A DNA stretch of 64,000 nt from Rhizobium sp. BK313 (GTDB lineage Bacteria; Pseudomonadota; Alphaproteobacteria; Rhizobiales; Rhizobiaceae): the NCBI RefSeq assembly GCF_014193655.1, contig NZ_JACHZQ010000009.1:186001-250000 (forward strand), read 5' to 3'. Shown here one piece after another: positions 43,725 to 52,682 of the stretch; position 1 is the stretch's first letter, and the number at the start of each line of letters is the position of its first letter. The translations under genes and the position numbers were made by a program. The notes under the pieces were generated by a model. The model saw only the letters and a list, made by a program, of their open reading frames with translations. It made no database searches and was not told the origin of the DNA.

Positions 43725-44785
43725 CCGCGGACACATCTTCTTCTTTTGCCGCCAAGCGATCGAACGGCTCTGTACTCCTGACGTTGATGAAACTCAGGAC
43801 CTTCATTGCGCTCTTTGCCGTGATCATCTTCTTCGCCATCTTCGCACCGAACTTCACATCGACCGCAAACATGATCCTGATGTCGAAACACGTTGCGCTC
43901 AACGCCTTCCTGGCGATGGGCATGACCTTCGTCATCATCACCGGCGGCATCGACCTTTCGGTCGGCTCGATCGTTGGCCTCTGCGGAATGGTCACCGGCG
44001 CGCTTATCCTCAACGGCGTCGAATTGCCGATCGGATATACGGTATACTTCAACCTCTATGAGATCGTCGTCATCACCCTTGCCGTCGGTATCGGGATCGG
44101 TCTGATCAACGGATTGCTTATCACCAAACTCAACGTCGCGCCCTTCATTGCGACGCTTGGAACGCTTTACATTGCGCGCGGCATGGCATTGCTGTCTTCC
44201 GACGGCCAGACCTTTCCGAACCTGGTCGGCAGGCCGGAGTTCGACACGACCGGTTTCGATGTCTTCGGCGCCGGAAGGCTGCTCGGACTCCCCGTTTCCA
44301 TCTGGATTCTCATCGTTCTTGCGCTGATCGCCGCTTATGTCGCCCGCTCAACGCCGATCGGCCGCCATATCTTCGCCGTCGGCGGCAATGAGCGCGCGGC
44401 GCGCATGTCGGGCATTCGTGTCGATCTCGTGAAGATCTTCGTCTACATGTTCTCCGGGCTGTGCGCAGCCATCGTCGGCATCGTCATTTCGTCGGAGTTG
44501 ATGGCCTCGCATCCGGCGACTGGTGAAAGCTTCGAGCTCAACGCCATCGCCGCAGCCGTCCTCGGCGGTACTTCGATGTCCGGTGGACGCGGTACGATCG
44601 GGGGCACGATCATCGGCGCTTTCGTCATCGGCATCCTGTCCGACGGACTGGTGATGATGGGGGTTTCCTCCTTCTGGCAGATGGTCATCAAAGGATTGGT
44701 CATCATCATCGCTGTTGTTGTCGATCAGGCGCAGCGCCGTCTCCAGCAGCGCGTTACACTCATGCAAATGGCAAAGGCAGGTTGA
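43721..44785 (+). CDS. Ribose-type sugar ABC transporter permease
   Basis: A 354-residue RbsC-like permease with about ten hydrophobic helices and the family motifs ITGGIDLSVGSIVGL and GGTSMSGGRGTIGGTIIGAF. It forms the homodimeric channel with the ATPase just upstream. It ends 2 nt before apsD, which links import to the first oxidation step. Confidence 0.95.
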   Translation: MTADTSSSFAAKRSNGSVLLTLMKLRTFIALFAVIIFFAIFAPNFTSTANMILMSKHVALNAFLAMGMTFVIITGGIDLSVGSIVGLCGMVTGALILNGVELPIGYTVYFNLYEIVVITLAVGIGIGLINGLLITKLNVAPFIATLGTLYIARGMALLSSDGQTFPNLVGRPEFDTTGFDVFGAGRLLGLPVSIWILIVLALIAAYVARSTPIGRHIFAVGGNERAARMSGIRVDLVKIFVYMFSGLCAAIVGIVISSELMASHPATGESFELNAIAAAVLGGTSMSGGRGTIGGTIIGAFVIGILSDGLVMMGVSSFWQMVIKGLVIIIAVVVDQAQRRLQQRVTLMQMAKAG

Positions 44786-44787
44786 GA

Positions 44788-45822
44788 ATGACGGAACTCA
44801 AGGGTGCGCTCATCGGCTGCGGTTTCTTCGCGGTCAATCAGATGCATGCGTGGAAGGACGTCGATGGCGCGCAGATTATCGCGATCTGCGATCGCGATCC
44901 CGAGCGGTTGAAGATTGTCGGCGATCAGTTCGGCATCGAGCGGCGTTACAGCGACGCGGCGGCACTTTTTGCCGATGGCGGGTTCGATTTCGTCGATATC
45001 GCGACAACCGTTCAAAGCCACCGTGCGCTGGTGGAAATGGCAGCGGCTCACAAAATCCCGGCCATCTGCCAAAAGCCTTTTGCAAAGACATTGAGCGACG
45101 CCAAGGCGATGGTGAGAGCCTGTGCCGACGCCGGAATCCCTCTGATGGTTCACGAGAATTTCCGTTGGCAGACGCCGATACAGGCGGTGAAGACCGTCCT
45201 GCAATCGGGGGCGATCGGCGAACCATTCTGGGGCCGCTTTTCTTTCCGTTCCGGCTACGACGTTTTTTCGGGCCAACCCTACCTTGCCGAAGGCGAGCGC
45301 TTCATCATCGAAGATCTCGGTATCCATACGCTCGATATCGCACGCTTCATTCTCGGCGACGTCAAGACGCTCACGGCACGCACCAAACGGGTCAATCCGA
45401 AGATCAAGGGCGAGGACGTCGCAACGATCATGCTCGACCATCAAAATGGTGCGACATCGATCGTTGATGTCAGCTACGCGACCAAGCTTGGAACAGAGCC
45501 CTTTCCCGAAACGCTGATCGAGATCGATGGAACGCTGGGAACGATCCGGCTCTCGCAGGGCTATCGTCTCGAGGTCAACAGCGCAGAGGGCACGACGGTT
45601 TCGAACGCCTCGCCCAAACTTCTCTCCTGGGCTTCGCGTCCATGGCACAATATCCAGGAAAGCGTCCTCGCCATCCAGCAGCACTGGGCAGACCGCCTTA
45701 CAGCAGGCGGCGAAACGTCCACGTCAGGCGCGGACAATCTGAAGACCTTCGCGCTTGTCGAAGCAGCCTATGACAGCGCCGCTCATGGGAGGACAGTCGA
45801 TATTGAGGCAATGCTGCGATGA
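44788..45822 (+). CDS. apsD: D-apiose dehydrogenase (Gfo/Idh/MocA family)
   Basis: A 344-residue oxidoreductase with an N-terminal Rossmann domain (LKGALIGCGFFAVNQMHAW) and the family EKP-type motif seen here as QKPFAKT near residue 94. ApsD oxidises D-apiose to apionolactone with NAD. The neighbour apnL (4-bp overlap) opens the lactone, supporting the assignment. The ATG at 44788 is preferred over one at 44782 that overlaps the permease stop. Confidence 0.9.
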   Translation: MTELKGALIGCGFFAVNQMHAWKDVDGAQIIAICDRDPERLKIVGDQFGIERRYSDAAALFADGGFDFVDIATTVQSHRALVEMAAAHKIPAICQKPFAKTLSDAKAMVRACADAGIPLMVHENFRWQTPIQAVKTVLQSGAIGEPFWGRFSFRSGYDVFSGQPYLAEGERFIIEDLGIHTLDIARFILGDVKTLTARTKRVNPKIKGEDVATIMLDHQNGATSIVDVSYATKLGTEPFPETLIEIDGTLGTIRLSQGYRLEVNSAEGTTVSNASPKLLSWASRPWHNIQESVLAIQQHWADRLTAGGETSTSGADNLKTFALVEAAYDSAAHGRTVDIEAMLR

Positions 45823-47702
45823 CCGCTGAAATCGACCCATTTCAACTCTATGGGACGCGTGAGACCGAAGTACGGCCCAAGCGGCTCACCGCCGGCAGGC
45901 TTGCTGTCGACTTCAAGGACGGCAATCTCCGCACGATCACCTACGATGGAACCGAGGTGCTCCGCGCCGTCTCCTATCTGGTCCGCGACCGCGATTGGGG
46001 CACATATGCCCCACGGATATCGGACCTTAAGATCGATCAGGGTGACGATGCATTTTCCGTGGGTTACCTTGCGCATTGCACCGGCCCCGACGATACGGAC
46101 CTTGAAATCCGTGTGCATATCTCCGCCAAGGCCGGAGGCGCCGTGATCTTCGAAGCGGAAGCGATGTCCAAAACCGGCTTCGAGACGAACCGTTGCGGCT
46201 TCTGCATCCTCCATCCGATCGTCGGCGTTGCCGGTACACCGGTCTCGGTGGAACATGTTGACGGTCGTAGCGAGGACACGCGCTTTCCCGATCTCATCGA
46301 GCCCTGGCAGCCCTTCAAGGATATGCGTGCTATCACGCATACCGTCATGCCGCATGTCACGGCGGAATGCCGCATGGAAGGCGATACCTTCGAGATGGAA
46401 GACCAGCGAAACTGGTCGGATGCCTCCTATAAGACCTATGTTCGCCCTCTTGCCCTGCCCTGGCCCTATCGGATAGCAGCCGGCCAATCTGTCAGACAGC
46501 GCATCGTTCTCAGCATCGCCGACAAGCGGGAGACGTTGACCACCCCCGCATCTGTCTCGCCCGACGGCCGGGTAGTCACGATCACGAAGGGGACCAAGCG
46601 CGGTACGATGCCGTCGATCGGGCTGATTATCACACCGGAAGAGGCGAAGACGACGTTTGAAGCCCGTGCCGTTCTAGCGGAGATCGGGCCGCAGGAGTTG
46701 CTCTTTCATTTCGATCCGAATGCCGGTCATGACGCGGCCGCCTTCGAGGCGTTTAGCGCTATCACCCGGCTTCATGCTGGCACGTCGACTCTCGAAATCG
46801 CATTGCCGTGCCGGCAGTCGCCGCTGGCCGAAGCACAGGAGATCGCAGCTTGGATGCATGCGGCGGGTTTCAAACCGGACGCGATCATCATATCCCCTTC
46901 CGTCGACAGACAATCGACCCCTCCGGGCAGTCAATGGCCAGCATGCCCGCCGCTTGAAGAGGTCTATGCGGCGGCCCGTTCCGCTTTTCCAGGCATCCGG
47001 CTCGGTGGCGGCATGCTGAGCTATTTCACCGAACTCAATCGCAAGCGCGTTCCTTCCGGGCCGCTCGATTTTATCACCCATTGCACCAACCCGATCGTGC
47101 ATGCGGCCGACGATCTCAGCGTTATGCAGACGCTGGAAGCACTGCCGTTTATCACGCGCTCGGTGCGCGCCATCTACGGCGACAAGCCCTATCGCATCGG
47201 CCCCTCCACTATTCCGATGCGCCAGAACCCCTATGGCAGCCGGACGATGGACAATCCCGCAGGTCTCCGCATTCCGATGGCAAACGTCGATCCGCGGCAC
47301 AATGGCCGTTTCGCGGAGGCTTTCGCGCTTGGCTACGCGGCCAACGTAATCGACGCCGGATTGGAATGCCTGACGCTTTCAGCGCTGACGGGGCCGTTCG
47401 GCGTGATCGCCGGCAAGAATGAACCGTCCCCAACCGGCGGCAGACGCCCGATCTTCAACACGGTCGCTACGCTAGCCCGCCTCGCCGGCAGCCAATGGCA
47501 GGAATGCGCATCATCCGATCCGACCGCAGTCCTTTCTTTCGTTACTGTGCCGGCTAAGGGAGCACCGCAGTTGCTGCTGGCAAACGTGACGCACACAGCA
47601 CAACAGGTCGAACTTGGATCCTTCCATCCCGCCGAAAAACTCAAGGGCGGGGTCCTCACTCTCGAGCCCTACATGGCCCGCTCGATCGCGCTGATGGATT
47701 GA
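45819..47702 (+). CDS. apnL: D-apionate lactonase
   Basis: A 627-residue protein of the ApnL family, whose size and position after apsD match known apiose clusters. Visible features: GRLAVDFKDGNLRTITYDG, EVLRAVSYLVRDRDWGTY, NRCGFCILHP and a TIM-barrel-like middle with GGGMLSYFTELNRKR. It hydrolyses D-apionolactone to D-apionate. No signal peptide, so it is cytoplasmic. Confidence 0.9.
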   Translation: MTAEIDPFQLYGTRETEVRPKRLTAGRLAVDFKDGNLRTITYDGTEVLRAVSYLVRDRDWGTYAPRISDLKIDQGDDAFSVGYLAHCTGPDDTDLEIRVHISAKAGGAVIFEAEAMSKTGFETNRCGFCILHPIVGVAGTPVSVEHVDGRSEDTRFPDLIEPWQPFKDMRAITHTVMPHVTAECRMEGDTFEMEDQRNWSDASYKTYVRPLALPWPYRIAAGQSVRQRIVLSIADKRETLTTPASVSPDGRVVTITKGTKRGTMPSIGLIITPEEAKTTFEARAVLAEIGPQELLFHFDPNAGHDAAAFEAFSAITRLHAGTSTLEIALPCRQSPLAEAQEIAAWMHAAGFKPDAIIISPSVDRQSTPPGSQWPACPPLEEVYAAARSAFPGIRLGGGMLSYFTELNRKRVPSGPLDFITHCTNPIVHAADDLSVMQTLEALPFITRSVRAIYGDKPYRIGPSTIPMRQNPYGSRTMDNPAGLRIPMANVDPRHNGRFAEAFALGYAANVIDAGLECLTLSALTGPFGVIAGKNEPSPTGGRRPIFNTVATLARLAGSQWQECASSDPTAVLSFVTVPAKGAPQLLLANVTHTAQQVELGSFHPAEKLKGGVLTLEPYMARSIALMD

Positions 47703-47760
47703 CCTAACATCCGAGAAGCGCAACTTAGTCTTCCGAATCGAGACGACCGGGAGGATTGGC

Positions 47761-48780
47761 GTGAAGACAAAGAAGCTTATCAATGACGGCGCGGCGGCGG
47801 TGGACGAAATGCTGGCGGGCATTCTTGCCGCCCATCCCCGCCACCTTCGTGCCGTGGAGGGATCGCCGCGATCGATCATTGCAAATGAGGGACCGAGGCC
47901 CGGCAAGGTCGGCCTAATTATCGGCGGCGGCTCAGGGCATGAGCCGACATTCCTCGGCTTTGTCGGCAAGGGGCTTGCCGATGCGGCGGCAATCGGAAAT
48001 GTCTTTGCCTCTCCGCCACCGGACCCGATCATAGAATGCGCCAAGGCGGTCGACGGCGGCGCCGGCGTCCTGTTCATGTATGGCAATTATGCGGGCGATG
48101 TCATGAATTTCGACATGGCAGCCGAGATGCTTGCCATGGACGACATCGAAGCCCGCACCGTGCTGACGACGGACGATGTCGCCTCCGCACCCATCGATCA
48201 ACGGGAACGCCGGCGCGGTGTTGCCGGCAATGTTTTCATCTTCAAGGCGGCAGGTGCGGCCTGCGATCTAATGTACAGTCTGGATGAGGTGGAACGGGTC
48301 GCGCGATGGGCGAATGACCGGACCTACACGATGGGCGTTGCGCTATCGCCCTGCTCCCTGCCCCAGACGCTCAGGCCGAATTTTCAACTTGGCGACGACG
48401 AAATGGAAATCGGCATGGGTATTCACGGCGAGCCGGGCATTGCTCGCGGTCCATTGAGATCAGCCGATGAGGTCACTGCCGAACTTCTCGACCGGATACT
48501 TGGCGAGATGAAGCCAAAGCGGGGTGACCATGTGGCCGTGCTTGTCAACTCGCTCGGCTCGACACCTCTGATGGAACTCTACATCATGATGCGGAAGGTC
48601 AAGATGACGCTCGATGCCTCGGGCATAGAAATCCATTTGTCGCTGGTTGGAAATTACTGCACGTCGCTGGAAATGGCCGGCGCCTCGATCACGCTGATGC
48701 ATTTGGACGACGAATTGCAGCGATTGATCGACCATCCCTGCGATTGCGCAATGTTCCGTTCGGGTGAAGTGCTCCGATGA
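47761..48780 (+). CDS. dhaK: Dihydroxyacetone kinase subunit DhaK-like (likely erythrulose kinase)
   Basis: A 339-residue DhaK protein with GGGSGHEPTFLGFVGKGLAD near residue 59 and the substrate-binding His in GIHGEPGI near residue 220. GTG start with a GGGAGG ribosome site. DhaK covalently binds a ketose through this His and passes it to DhaL for phosphorylation. In an apiose locus the natural substrate could be an erythrulose rather than dihydroxyacetone; this is inference. Confidence 0.88.
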   Translation: MKTKKLINDGAAAVDEMLAGILAAHPRHLRAVEGSPRSIIANEGPRPGKVGLIIGGGSGHEPTFLGFVGKGLADAAAIGNVFASPPPDPIIECAKAVDGGAGVLFMYGNYAGDVMNFDMAAEMLAMDDIEARTVLTTDDVASAPIDQRERRRGVAGNVFIFKAAGAACDLMYSLDEVERVARWANDRTYTMGVALSPCSLPQTLRPNFQLGDDEMEIGMGIHGEPGIARGPLRSADEVTAELLDRILGEMKPKRGDHVAVLVNSLGSTPLMELYIMMRKVKMTLDASGIEIHLSLVGNYCTSLEMAGASITLMHLDDELQRLIDHPCDCAMFRSGEVLR

Positions 48781-49421
48781 CAAAGACAATAACCGTCGAC
48801 GATCTGAAATCCCTTCTAAACGTCATCGCGGAGGCGATGACGCGCGAAAGGGACCGATTGTGTGAGCTCGACGGCGTGATTGGCGATGCCGATCATGGCA
48901 TCGCCATGGAGCTTGGTTTTTCGGCGGCTGCCAAGGCGGTTGCTGCACTGGATTCGGCGACATCAGACCCAACACTGATCTTCAATACGGCCGCAAAGGC
49001 TTTTCTAAACGCCGTCGGTGCCTCCTCCGGTCCGCTCTACGCAACAGCCTTGATGCGCGCAGGCGCCGCGGCAAAAGGTAAGTCATTTCTAACTGAAGAT
49101 GATATGGTCGACGTGTTCGTTGCGCTTGCCAGAGGGTTTCAGGACCGTGGCAAGGCCGAGATCGGGGAAAAGACGATGGTCGATGCCTGGGCGCCCGCTG
49201 CCGCTGCCTGCCGGGCTGCGCGGGAAAAAGGAATGTCGCTCGAGGCTTGTCTTTCGGAAGCTCTGGCGGCTGCGGAAGCCGGGACGGAAGCAACAAAGGA
49301 TATGGTGGCCACAAAGGGGCGTTCTTCCAGACTTGGCGAACGCGCAATAGGGCACATCGATCCGGGAGCGGCCTCGGCAACCGTCGTCGTCTCGTGCTTC
49401 AAAGCGCTCTTCTTGTCTTAA
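48777..49421 (+). CDS. dhaL: Dihydroxyacetone kinase subunit DhaL-like
   Basis: A 214-residue nucleotide-binding subunit: the Asp cluster GDADHGIAMELGF near residue 38 chelates Mg-nucleotide, and the C-terminal lid carries KGRSSRLGERAIGHIDPGA. It overlaps dhaK by 4 bp. No DhaM gene is in the window, so the phosphoryl donor is either free ATP or a remote PTS protein. It ends just before the second apiose-box promoter. Confidence 0.9.
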   Translation: MTKTITVDDLKSLLNVIAEAMTRERDRLCELDGVIGDADHGIAMELGFSAAAKAVAALDSATSDPTLIFNTAAKAFLNAVGASSGPLYATALMRAGAAAKGKSFLTEDDMVDVFVALARGFQDRGKAEIGEKTMVDAWAPAAAACRAAREKGMSLEACLSEALAAAEAGTEATKDMVATKGRSSRLGERAIGHIDPGAASATVVVSCFKALFLS

Positions 49422-49423
49422 TG

Positions 49424-49450
49424 ATGATGACCTCATCATACCAGTTGACA
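49424..49450 (+). promoter_or_regulatory. Apiose regulator box and -35 before the second ABC operon
   Basis: CTCATCATACCAG (49432-49444) repeats the box at 36845 and 39555. It is followed directly by a consensus -35 TTGACA (49445-49450). The left half lies in the imperfect dyad ATGATGA-CC-TCATCAT (49424-49439). A clear -10 is not seen. Confidence 0.55.
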
Positions 49451-49504
49451 TGTGTCCGTTGATTTGCCAAAACCGCCTCAGTATTGTTCAGAGGAGGACG
49501 GGAA

Positions 49505-50758
49505 ATGCGTATCAACTCCAAATATGCGAGCCGGTTTGGCGCGATTGCGATTGCCGCAGCGGCGTTTGCGGCGACGGGTGTCCAGGCGCAAGACCTGACA
49601 CTGTGGACGCTCAATTTCGACAACGACGCCGCAAACACCGCGCTCAAGAAAGTGGCGACGGATTTCGAAGCTGCTAATCCCGGCACCCACATCGAAATCG
49701 TGCAGCGCGCGGTCGATGAGCACAAGACCGCTCTTCGCGTGGCGGCCGGCTCCAGCAAGGGACCCGATATCTATTTTAGCTGGGCCGGGCTTGGCCTTGG
49801 CGGCGAATATGTCAAGGCCGGTCTGTCGCTGCCGCTGGATAAATACTATACGCAGTATAAGTGGAACGACGAACTGCTCCCCTCGGCCGCCGCATTCGCA
49901 GACCTCTATCCGGGCGGCAAACATGGCGTTCCCTTCACCTTCAAGGGCGAGGCGGTCTACTACAACAAGAAGCTGTTCCAGCAGGCAGGCATCACCGAAG
50001 AGCCGAAAACCTATGAGGATCTCCTGGCGGATGCCGAAAAGCTGAAAACCGCAGGAATTCCGGCCTTCACCTTCGGTGGCTCCGTCAACTGGCACGTCAT
50101 GCGCCTGATGGACGTGATCCTTGAGACCAAGTGCGGTGCGGACAAGCACGATGCGCTGATGGCGATGAAGTCCGACTGGACGAAGGAGCCCTGTGCGACG
50201 GATGCCTTCACCGAGTTCGCCAAGTGGACGAAGGACTACACGCTGCAGCCGTTCATGGGGATCGATAACAAGCAGTCCTACAGCCTGTTCACAGCCGGTC
50301 GCGCCGCGATGATGCTGGAGGGAGATTGGCTTGTCAGCCAGTTGGATGGCAGCGGCGCCAACCTCGACGACTACGGAATTTTCCCGTTTCCGACGAATAC
50401 CAACCGCCTCTACGGGTTCGCTGAATACAACTACGTGAGCACGAAGAGCAAAGATCCCGATCTGGCTGCGAAATTTCTGGACTATTTCCTGTCGACCAAG
50501 GTTCAGCAGGACCTCGTTGGCCAGATCAGTTCGATTTCGGTCAACAAGAATGTCCAGTATACCAATCAGAAACCGCTTGAGGCGGAGTGGCTGGATATCT
50601 TCAAGACCTACAGCAAGGTCTACATGAACGGCGACCAGGCGTTTCCGCTTGATGTGACGACCGAATATTTCCGCGTCATCAATGACGTTGCGGCCGGAAA
50701 TATCGAGCCGGCGGATGCCGCCAAGCAGCTGCAGGCCTTCATCGCAGGTCGTACCTAA
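49505..50758 (+). CDS. Sugar ABC transporter substrate-binding protein (UgpB/MalE type)
   Basis: A 417-residue extracellular solute-binding protein family 1 member. Signal peptide with cleavage near VQAQ (about residue 28), then LTLWTLNFDNDAANTALKKV and FTAGRAAMMLEGDWLVSQLD. GAGGAGG ribosome site. It heads a five-gene operon with two permeases, a glycosidase and an ATPase. Given the glycosidase, the ligand is probably an apiose-containing oligosaccharide or glycoside. Confidence 0.9.
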   Translation: MRINSKYASRFGAIAIAAAAFAATGVQAQDLTLWTLNFDNDAANTALKKVATDFEAANPGTHIEIVQRAVDEHKTALRVAAGSSKGPDIYFSWAGLGLGGEYVKAGLSLPLDKYYTQYKWNDELLPSAAAFADLYPGGKHGVPFTFKGEAVYYNKKLFQQAGITEEPKTYEDLLADAEKLKTAGIPAFTFGGSVNWHVMRLMDVILETKCGADKHDALMAMKSDWTKEPCATDAFTEFAKWTKDYTLQPFMGIDNKQSYSLFTAGRAAMMLEGDWLVSQLDGSGANLDDYGIFPFPTNTNRLYGFAEYNYVSTKSKDPDLAAKFLDYFLSTKVQQDLVGQISSISVNKNVQYTNQKPLEAEWLDIFKTYSKVYMNGDQAFPLDVTTEYFRVINDVAAGNIEPADAAKQLQAFIAGRT

Positions 50759-50775
50759 GTCCTCCCTGGACGCCG

Positions 50776-50804
50776 GCCGGTCCCGGTTGCAAATCGGGGC
50801 TGGC
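50776..50804 (+). other. Stable hairpin between binding-protein and permease genes
   Basis: A 13-bp stem including three G-U pairs closes a 3-nt GCA loop. No T-run follows. Such stems protect the 3' end of the upstream message and so favour excess of binding protein over permease. Confidence 0.5.
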
Positions 50805-50860
50805 TGTTGCTCGACCCAAATGCCCACGCGCTTGCCGCCGGCCGCCCGGAGCAGATGAGA

Positions 50861-51760
50861 ATGTCATTGCGAAACCGAACACATGATCCTCGCGTGCAGG
50901 CATTCCTGCTGCTCGCCCCGGCTATGGCAATTTACGCGATCTTTGCGCTCTATCCGATGCTGAATGTCGCAATACTGAGCTTTCAGAAGTGGAACGGGCT
51001 CGATCCTCAGCGTCCCTTCGTCGGTCTTGCGAATTATCAATATATCTTCACGCACGATCCCGTCTTCTGGGTCGCCTTCAGGAACACGGTCATCTGGACC
51101 ATCATGTGCCTGGTGTTCCCGCCGATGGTGGGACTTCTCCTGGCGTTGAGCCTCAATCAGAAGATCTTCGGTCGCAATACGTTCCGCGCCATTTTCTATC
51201 TGCCAGTCATCATCGCGCCCATCGCCGTCGCGACGATGTGGAAATGGATGTACGACCCGTTCTTCGGCCTCTTCAACGAGATGCTGACGTCCATGGGCCT
51301 CCAGCGCTGGATCAAGGACTGGCTGGGCGACCGCAATATTGCGCTTTATTCGGTCTTCGTCGCCTATCTCTGGCAGTCGGTCGGCTTCTCCATGGTTCTC
51401 TTCCTGGCTGGGCTGCAGAATGTCTCGCAGTCGCTGGTCGAAGCCGCCCGCATCGATGGCGCCGGGCGCTGGGCCGTCTTCAAGCACGTCACTTTTCCTG
51501 CACTGCGCACGACGATCACGATCGTGCTGGTGCTATCCATCATCTCGTCGCTCAAGGCCTTCGATATCGTCTACGGCTTGACCGGCGGCGGGCCGGCTCA
51601 ATCGACGCAGATGCTTGCGCTCTGGGCCTTCACGCAGGCGATGCAGATCTTCGATTTTGGTCGTGGCGCCGCAATCTCGGTTGTGCTGCTGCTGATCACC
51701 ATCGCCATCGTCGTTCCCTACCTGCGATGGACCCAGAAGCATGAGGAGGCCGAGCAATGA
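50861..51760 (+). CDS. Sugar ABC transporter permease (UgpA/MalF type)
   Basis: A permease of about 299 residues with six hydrophobic helices and the EAA coupling loop EAARIDGAGRWAVFKHVTF. The ATG at 50861 has a GGAG 8 nt upstream; in-frame alternatives are 50855 and a TTG at 50807. It overlaps the next permease gene by 4 bp. Confidence 0.92.
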   Translation: MSLRNRTHDPRVQAFLLLAPAMAIYAIFALYPMLNVAILSFQKWNGLDPQRPFVGLANYQYIFTHDPVFWVAFRNTVIWTIMCLVFPPMVGLLLALSLNQKIFGRNTFRAIFYLPVIIAPIAVATMWKWMYDPFFGLFNEMLTSMGLQRWIKDWLGDRNIALYSVFVAYLWQSVGFSMVLFLAGLQNVSQSLVEAARIDGAGRWAVFKHVTFPALRTTITIVLVLSIISSLKAFDIVYGLTGGGPAQSTQMLALWAFTQAMQIFDFGRGAAISVVLLLITIAIVVPYLRWTQKHEEAEQ

Positions 51761-52644
51761 CCGTCACGCCAGCCGAATCCATTGCCGTCACCTTCGATAC
51801 GGCTGCCGCCGGAAAACCCAAACGAGATCCGATCCTGATTGCCTTGTGGATCTCGCTGATCGTTGTCGCGTTGATCTGGGTCGCGCCCTTCGTGTTCATC
51901 GTCTTTACATCGTTGAAGACGAAAGCCGCGGTGACGAGCACCGGCGCCTTCATGCCACCGGTTCATTTTGCCTTTGAGAATTACGGCAACGCCTGGAGCC
52001 GAGGAAATTTCGCCAGCGCCTTCTTCAACAGCGTGATCATCACCGTCATCAAGGTTCCGCTGGGACTGGCGCTGTCGGCCATGGCGGCCTACGCGATCGC
52101 CAAGATACCGCTGAAGAGCGGCAAGGCATTACTGCTTCTCGTGGTGTTCGGCACGATGATCCCGTTCCAGGTCATGCTGGCGCCGCTGTTCACGCTGGTC
52201 AATTCGCTGGGCCTCATCGATACCTATCCTGGCGTCATCCTACCCTATATCGCCTTCGGCGTTCCCTATCAGGTCTTCATCCTGCACGGCTTCTTCAAAG
52301 GCATTCCGAAGGAGTTGTCGGAGGCTGCGCTGATCGACGGTGCGAGCCATTTCACTATCTTTCGCCGGATATTCCTGCCGGTTTGCCTGCCGGTGCTTGC
52401 CGCCCTGCTGATCCTTGATTTCGTATCGACCTGGAATGAATTCGCGATGGCGCTCGTACTTCTTCAGGACCAGCACATGTGGACGCTACCGCTTGGATTG
52501 ATGTCCTTCCAAGGGCAATTTTCCAGCGACTACGGGCAGCTCAATGCCGCGATCGTCATGACCGTGCTGCCGGCAACGCTCGTCTACCTCATCTTTCAGC
52601 GATACTTCGTCTCCGGCCTCACCTCCGGCGCCGTCAAAGGCTGA
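51757..52644 (+). CDS. Sugar ABC transporter permease (UgpE/MalG type)
   Basis: A 295-residue permease with an N-terminal extension, six helices (LIVVALIWVAPFVFIVF first) and the coupling loop EAALIDGASHFTIFRRIFLP. It pairs with the preceding permease. The glycosidase gene follows 38 nt later. Confidence 0.93.
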   Translation: MTVTPAESIAVTFDTAAAGKPKRDPILIALWISLIVVALIWVAPFVFIVFTSLKTKAAVTSTGAFMPPVHFAFENYGNAWSRGNFASAFFNSVIITVIKVPLGLALSAMAAYAIAKIPLKSGKALLLLVVFGTMIPFQVMLAPLFTLVNSLGLIDTYPGVILPYIAFGVPYQVFILHGFFKGIPKELSEAALIDGASHFTIFRRIFLPVCLPVLAALLILDFVSTWNEFAMALVLLQDQHMWTLPLGLMSFQGQFSSDYGQLNAAIVMTVLPATLVYLIFQRYFVSGLTSGAVKG

Positions 52645-52682
52645 TCCACCACCTAATCGGCAAGTCTTTCGAGGAGAATATC

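Noticed and set aside
49478..50827. Minus-strand open frame of about 450 codons opposite the second binding-protein gene
   Set aside because: Same artefact: the plus strand encodes an unmistakable solute-binding protein with signal peptide and ribosome site.
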